A stretch of 9,908 nucleotides of DNA from Azonexus sp. (GTDB taxonomy: Bacteria > Pseudomonadota > Gammaproteobacteria > Burkholderiales > Rhodocyclaceae), in the NCBI GenBank assembly GCA_023150195.1, contig JAKLLI010000045.1:1-9908 (forward strand), read 5' to 3'. Made by a program: the position numbers and the translations under genes. Below are positions 6,089-9,908 of this stretch, in pieces. Numbering within the stretch: the stretch's first letter is position 1; each line of letters begins with the position of its first letter. The notes below the pieces were generated by a model. It was given only the letters and a program-made list of their open reading frames with translations. It did not search any database and had not been told where the DNA came from.

Positions 6089-6898
6089 ATGGAAACCCTG
6101 CCTTCCGATTGGTTGTCCCTGTTGATCCTGACCTTCGTGCTGGGCATGAAGCATGGCTTCGACGCCGACCATCTCGCCACCATCGACGGCCTGACCCGCT
6201 ATAACGCCCGGCATCAGCCGCGGCTGGCCCGCTACTGCGGCACGCTGTTTTCGTTGGGCCACGGGGCGGTGGTGATGGCGATTGCCCTGGGCGTTTCTGC
6301 ACTGGCGGGGCAGTGGACCGTGCCCGAATGGTTTGGTGTGACCGGCGCGGTGATTTCGATTGGTTTTTTGGTGGCGCTGGGCGTGCTCAACTTGAATGCG
6401 GTGCTGGCGGCCGAACCGGATGCGCTGGTGCAGCCCGTGGGCTTGAAAGGCCGGCTGCTCGGGCGGCTGGGGCGGGCGTCGCACCCGGCACTGATTGCCT
6501 TGGTCGGTGCTTTGTTCGCACTGTCCTTCGATACCTTGTCGCAAGCCGCATTCTTTGCGCTCACCGCGACCCAGTTTGGCGGCTGGCAGCACGCCGTGCT
6601 GCTGGCGGGACTGTTCATGCTCGGGATGTTGCTGACCGATGGCATCAACGGCTTGTGGATCGCCCGCCTGATTGCGCGCGCTGATCAGGTGGCCTTGGTG
6701 GCATCGCGGGTGATGGGCCTCGTGGTGTCCGGCGTCAGCCTGCTGGTGGCCGCTTTCGGCGCGGCCAAATTGCTGTCACCGGCGGTGGATGCGTGGAGCG
6801 AAGGGAAAGAACTGGTTTTCGGCGCCGGCCTGGTCTTGGTGATCGCGCTCAGTTTTGTGCTGGCCCTGCATCTGACGCGGCGGACAAGGGCAGTTTGA
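6089..6898 (+). CDS. Divergent nickel/cobalt permease (NiCoT, HoxN/NixA-like)
   Basis: This is a 269-residue polytopic inner-membrane protein with about 6-7 hydrophobic helices. It carries recognisable NiCoT landmarks in the right order: KHGFDADHL (21-29, family form RHA.DADHI), FSLGHGAVV (54-62), SFDTLSQ (146-152, family form GFDTATE) and GMLLTDGING (179-188, family form GM...D..DG). NiCoT permeases import Ni2+ or Co2+, and the H/D residues of the first motif are essential in characterised members. This protein is shorter than HoxN or NixA (331-351). Its DADH motif is only 21 residues from the start, so the usual first helix is missing. The ATG at 6089 is chosen because a TTG at 6062 lies inside the operator. 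The Shine-Dalgarno sequence is weak. The NikR operator in front and the TonB receptor behind support nickel, but cobalt is not excluded. Confidence 0.82.
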   Translation: METLPSDWLSLLILTFVLGMKHGFDADHLATIDGLTRYNARHQPRLARYCGTLFSLGHGAVVMAIALGVSALAGQWTVPEWFGVTGAVISIGFLVALGVLNLNAVLAAEPDALVQPVGLKGRLLGRLGRASHPALIALVGALFALSFDTLSQAAFFALTATQFGGWQHAVLLAGLFMLGMLLTDGINGLWIARLIARADQVALVASRVMGLVVSGVSLLVAAFGAAKLLSPAVDAWSEGKELVFGAGLVLVIALSFVLALHLTRRTRAV

Positions 6899-6913
6899 TT
6901 TTTTGACGGAGGG

Positions 6914-6934
6914 GCCGGGCAACCGGCTTTTTTT
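6914..6934 (+). terminator. Terminator-like hairpin between permease and TonB receptor
   Basis: GCCGG (6914-6918) and CCGGC (6923-6927) pair around a GCAA tetraloop, extendable by one G-U pair. Seven T residues follow (6928-6934). The shape is that of a short intrinsic terminator 15 bases after the permease stop. It ends one base before the receptor ATG at 6936, so it may attenuate rather than fully end transcription. It also lies between the only good Shine-Dalgarno sequence (GGAGGGG, 6908-6914) and the receptor start. Confidence 0.6.
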
Positions 6935-6938
6935 GATG

Positions 6939-9011
6939 ATGCGCGTAAGAAAAAAACCGATTTTCTCCTATTTGCTGCTTGCCTTGGGGTCGGCGCAGGG
7001 TGCAGAGCCACTTGAACTGTCAACGGTTGAGGTGCGGGCGCAAGCCGAAAATCTGGCGGGGATCGCCGCCAGCGGCAGTGAAGGGGTGGCCGCCAGTCAG
7101 CGTCTGAGCCGTGTGCCAGTCTTGCGACCGGGCGAGGTGCTGGAAATGGTGCCGGGGCTGATCGTGACGCAGCATGCGGGTGACGGCAAAGCCAATCAAT
7201 ACTTCCTGCGCGGCTTCAATCTGGACCATGGGACCGATTTCGCCACGACGGTGGATGGCGTGCCGGTCAATATGCCGACGCACGCCCATGGTCAGGGTTA
7301 TACCGATCTGAATTTTTTGATCCCGGAGCTGGTTGACCGCGTGACTTTCCGCAAAGGCCCGTATTATGCCGAGGCGGGCGATTTTTCGTCGGCCGGGGCT
7401 GCGCATGTGGCGTATTTACGGCGTCTGCCGGCGTCGCTGGCGCAACTCACCCTGGGCGAAAACGGCTATGCGCGCAGCCTGCTGGCCGGTTCGCCGGTGC
7501 TGGGCGATGGCCATCTGCTCTATGGACTGGAACTGTTTCACAACGACGGGCCGTGGCAGGTGGCCGAGGATTACCGCAAAATCAATGGGGTGATGCGTTA
7601 CAGCGAGGGCAGTCGCCATGACGGATTTTCGGTGACCGGGATGGCTTATCGCGGTCGCTGGACCTCCACGGACCAGATTGCTGCCCGTGCGATCGATCAA
7701 GGGACGGTCGACCGTTTCGGTTCGCTGGATCCAACCACTGGGGGGGAGACGCAGCGTTACAGTCTGTCCGCCAGCTGGGCACAGCGGGGCGAATCGTCGC
7801 AGCGCAAGGTGTCACTCTGGGGGCTGCAGTCAGCACTCGATCTGTGGTCGAATTTCCAGTATTGCCAGAATGCCGGATGCCCGCCCGGGGATCAGTTCAG
7901 GCAGTCGGAACGTCGTCGGGCCGGGGGGTTTTCGATGTCGCACGCGGCGTTCACGACCTGGGGCGGATTGGCAGTTGAAAATTCGCTGGGTGTGCAGGCG
8001 CGCGTGGATCGTCTGAGCCCGGTGGGCTTGTATGCGACCAGCGCGCGCCAAACCTTGGCGACGGTGCGGGAAGACCGGGTCACCCAACGCAGCCTGGGCC
8101 TCTGGTTGCAAAACGAAGTGCATTGGCTGGACTGGCTGCGCAGCGTTCAAGGCCTGCGGGCGGATGGCTACGATTTCACGGTCGACAGTCAGTTACCGGC
8201 AAATTCCGGTAAAGCCAGCGATGCCATGCTGACGCCCAAATTTTCGCTGGTGCTGGGGCCGTGGCGGAAAACCGAGGCGTATTTCAACTATGGCCACGGG
8301 TTTCACTCCAACGATGCGCGCGGCACGACCATCACCGTGGATCCGGCGACCGGGACACCGTTTGACGTGAACGGAAATCCGGTGAGCCGGGTGCAGCCCC
8401 TGGTGCGCACGCGCGGCATCGAAGTCGGCTTGCGCACGGAAATGCTGCCCGGTTGGCGGTCGACCGTGGCCTTTTGGCAACTGGATGCCGCATCCGAACT
8501 GCTGTTCGTGGGTGATGCCGGGACGACCGAAGCCTCGCGTCCATCGCGGCGCTATGGCGTTGAATGGACCAATCTCTATGTGGTGGCTGATTGGCTGGCG
8601 CTGGATGCCGATCTGGCCTGGTCGCACGCGCGTTTCCGCGATCATGATCCGGCGGTCGGGGATCATATTCCGGGGGCGGTGACGAGCACAGCCAATATTG
8701 GGCTCACGGTGGATCACCTTGGCCCCTGGTTTGCGGCGCTGCGCCTGCGATATTTCGGTCCACGGCCCTTGATCGAGGATAACTCGGTGCGTTCCAGCGC
8801 GTCGGCACTGACCAATGCCCGGATCGGCTACAAATTCAACGCGCAGACGCAGGTCATGCTCGACGTGTTCAATGTCTTCGATCGCAAGCTGAGCGACATT
8901 GAATACTGGTACGAATCGCAATTGGCAAGTGAAGCCACCGCGACGGCAGATCGCCATCTGCATCCGGCGGAAGGGCGGACCCTGCGCGTCACACTTCGCT
9001 ACAATTTCTAG
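6939..9011 (+). CDS. TonB-dependent outer-membrane receptor, predicted nickel/cobalt uptake
   Basis: The 690-residue protein has a Sec signal peptide (MRVRKKPIFSYLLLALGSAQG, then AEP), a TonB-box-like stretch LSTVEVRAQ (27-35), and a plug domain (about 45-170). The plug includes RPGEVLEMVPGLIV, YFLRGFNLDHGTD, VDGVPVN and FRKGPYYAEAGDFSSAGA. A 22-strand-type barrel follows and ends in a terminal Phe (LRVTLRYNF), as outer-membrane proteins do. The plug carries H97, H115 and H117 (LDHGTD, PTHAHGQG), which could bind metal. A presumed surface loop holds a C309/C314 pair. Energy would come from TonB-ExbBD, which is not encoded here. It follows the permease by 40 bases, so the NikR operator probably controls both; this context is the main reason for predicting nickel. 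Tandem ATGs at 6936 and 6939 fit the signal peptide, whereas a TTG at 6903 would place the hairpin inside the gene. Confidence 0.85.
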   Translation: MRVRKKPIFSYLLLALGSAQGAEPLELSTVEVRAQAENLAGIAASGSEGVAASQRLSRVPVLRPGEVLEMVPGLIVTQHAGDGKANQYFLRGFNLDHGTDFATTVDGVPVNMPTHAHGQGYTDLNFLIPELVDRVTFRKGPYYAEAGDFSSAGAAHVAYLRRLPASLAQLTLGENGYARSLLAGSPVLGDGHLLYGLELFHNDGPWQVAEDYRKINGVMRYSEGSRHDGFSVTGMAYRGRWTSTDQIAARAIDQGTVDRFGSLDPTTGGETQRYSLSASWAQRGESSQRKVSLWGLQSALDLWSNFQYCQNAGCPPGDQFRQSERRRAGGFSMSHAAFTTWGGLAVENSLGVQARVDRLSPVGLYATSARQTLATVREDRVTQRSLGLWLQNEVHWLDWLRSVQGLRADGYDFTVDSQLPANSGKASDAMLTPKFSLVLGPWRKTEAYFNYGHGFHSNDARGTTITVDPATGTPFDVNGNPVSRVQPLVRTRGIEVGLRTEMLPGWRSTVAFWQLDAASELLFVGDAGTTEASRPSRRYGVEWTNLYVVADWLALDADLAWSHARFRDHDPAVGDHIPGAVTSTANIGLTVDHLGPWFAALRLRYFGPRPLIEDNSVRSSASALTNARIGYKFNAQTQVMLDVFNVFDRKLSDIEYWYESQLASEATATADRHLHPAEGRTLRVTLRYNF

Positions 9012-9012
9012 C

Positions 9013-9031
9013 GCGTAATTCATAATTACGC
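9013..9031. repeat. Perfect 8-base inverted repeat after the TonB receptor gene
   Basis: GCGTAATT (9013-9020) and AATTACGC (9024-9031) form a perfect dyad around CAT, two bases after the receptor stop codon. As RNA it gives an 8-pair, three-base-loop hairpin followed only by TT, so it may be a weak terminator of the receptor transcript. As DNA it could be an operator in the 87-base gap before maeB. I cannot decide between these. Confidence 0.45.
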
Positions 9032-9098
9032 TTCCCGCACTTCAGGCTTTAGAGTAATCTACGGGGTTTTCCCCAATACCCATACCGAGGATTTTTCC

Positions 9099-9908
9099 GT
9101 GGAAAAGGATTTGCGCGAAGCCGCTCTGGAATACCATCGTTGGCCCACGCCGGGCAAGATTTCTGTTCGCCCGACCAAGGGCCTGACCAATCAGCGCGAT
9201 CTCGCGCTGGCCTACTCGCCGGGCGTTGCCGCGGCCTGTGACGCCATCGTCGAAGATCCGGCCACGGCGGCTGAGTACACCTCCCGCGCCAATCTGGTCG
9301 GCGTGGTGACCAATGGCACGGCCGTACTGGGTCTGGGCAACATCGGGCCGCTGGCGTCCAAGCCGGTGATGGAAGGCAAGGGCTGCCTGTTCAAGAAATT
9401 TGCCGGTATCGACGTGTTCGATATCGAGCTGGCCGAGAACGATCCGGACAAGTTGATCGACATGATCGCGGCGCTGGAGCCGACGTTGGGTGGCATCAAT
9501 CTGGAAGACATCAAGGCGCCTGAGTGCTTCTACATCGAGCAGAAGCTGAAGGAGCGCATGAGCATTCCCGTGTTCCACGACGATCAGCACGGAACGGCCA
9601 TCATTTCTGCTGCGGCGATGCTGAATGGCCTGAAGGTCGTGGGCAAGCAGATCGAAGACATCAAGGTTGTTGTATCCGGCGCCGGCGCAGCCGCCATTTC
9701 CTGTCTGAACCTGTGGTGCGATCTCGGCGTCAAGCGCGAGAACATCACCGTGTGCGATTCCAAGGGCGTGATTTATGTCGGCCGTCCGGGCGGCATGGAC
9801 GACACCAAGGCCCGTTACGCGCAAAACACCGAGAAACGCACCTTGGCCGATGCGATGGTGGGTGCCGATGTGTTCCTGGGGCTGTCGACGGCGGGCGTGG
9901 TCAAGCAG
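9099..9908 (+). CDS. maeB: NADP-dependent malic enzyme, N-terminal part (cut by window edge)
   Basis: The reading frame is open from the GTG at 9099 to the end of the window, giving 270 residues. It encodes the malic-enzyme domain that decarboxylates malate to pyruvate and makes NAD(P)H. Visible landmarks are LAYSPGVA with catalytic Y39, KPVMEGKG with catalytic K94, the metal-binding acids E136-D137 (INLEDIKAP) and D162 (FHDDQHGTA), and a dinucleotide-binding GAGAAA (194-199). The start has GAGG eight bases upstream (9087-9090), a good ribosome site. The beginning ([16 protein letters not shown]) is that of the long MaeB type, which usually has about 750-770 residues with a C-terminal phosphotransacetylase-like domain, expected beyond the window. 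The cofactor preference is inferred from the family. It is a central-metabolism gene with no evident link to the nickel genes. Confidence 0.95.
   Translation, partial: MEKDLREAALEYHRWPTPGKISVRPTKGLTNQRDLALAYSPGVAAACDAIVEDPATAAEYTSRANLVGVVTNGTAVLGLGNIGPLASKPVMEGKGCLFKKFAGIDVFDIELAENDPDKLIDMIAALEPTLGGINLEDIKAPECFYIEQKLKERMSIPVFHDDQHGTAIISAAAMLNGLKVVGKQIEDIKVVVSGAGAAAISCLNLWCDLGVKRENITVCDSKGVIYVGRPGGMDDTKARYAQNTEKRTLADAMVGADVFLGLSTAGVVKQ

Noticed and set aside
9063..9074. GGGGTTTTCCCC hairpin upstream of maeB
   Set aside because: It has four pairs with a T4 loop and no following T tract. It is too small to support a function.
1..9908. CRISPR array, tRNA, rRNA or riboswitch (including NikR-independent nickel/cobalt NiCo riboswitch)
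   Set aside because: No regularly spaced repeats, no cloverleaf-like segment, and no conserved riboswitch core was seen. The intergenic gaps are short and mostly explained by the dyads listed.

Overview
The window looks like the chromosome of a Gram-negative proteobacterium, most likely a betaproteobacterium of the Rhodocyclales type. This is inferred from the high GC content, the outer-membrane TonB receptor, the MaeB-type malic enzyme, and family resemblances recalled from memory. It has not been confirmed by any search.

Layout. The left edge (1-138) is the end of an IS5-family insertion sequence with the first 27 codons of its transposase on the minus strand. Next come minus-strand genes of general function: an orphan type IV prepilin-like protein (218-847), directly preceded in transcription order by a membrane-anchored prohibitin/SPFH protein (863-1687). 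Then follow an MFS permease (1864-3024) and a Lon-like AAA ATPase without a protease domain (3088-4053). A rho-independent terminator separates the last two. From 4200 onward everything reads on the plus strand: nikR, a soluble PAS histidine kinase of the HupT/HoxJ type that overlaps the nikR end, a divergent nickel/cobalt permease (NiCoT-like), a TonB-dependent receptor, and the 5' part of maeB, which is cut by the window edge.

The coherent unit is 4200-9011, a nickel-homeostasis module. NikR is the nickel-sensing repressor. A near-perfect NikR-type operator (GTATGA-N15-TCATAC, 6053-6079) sits just before the permease start. The permease and the receptor, 40 bases apart, would carry the metal across the inner and outer membranes. 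The kinase resembles the H2-signalling kinases that control [NiFe]-hydrogenase genes, so the locus plausibly ties nickel supply to hydrogenase demand. No hydrogenase, response regulator or hydrogen sensor lies in the window, so that link is inference. Unusual points are the His-rich NikR tail, the permease that lacks a first helix and departs from family motifs, and a terminator-like hairpin between permease and receptor that also lies between the receptor's Shine-Dalgarno sequence and its start codon.
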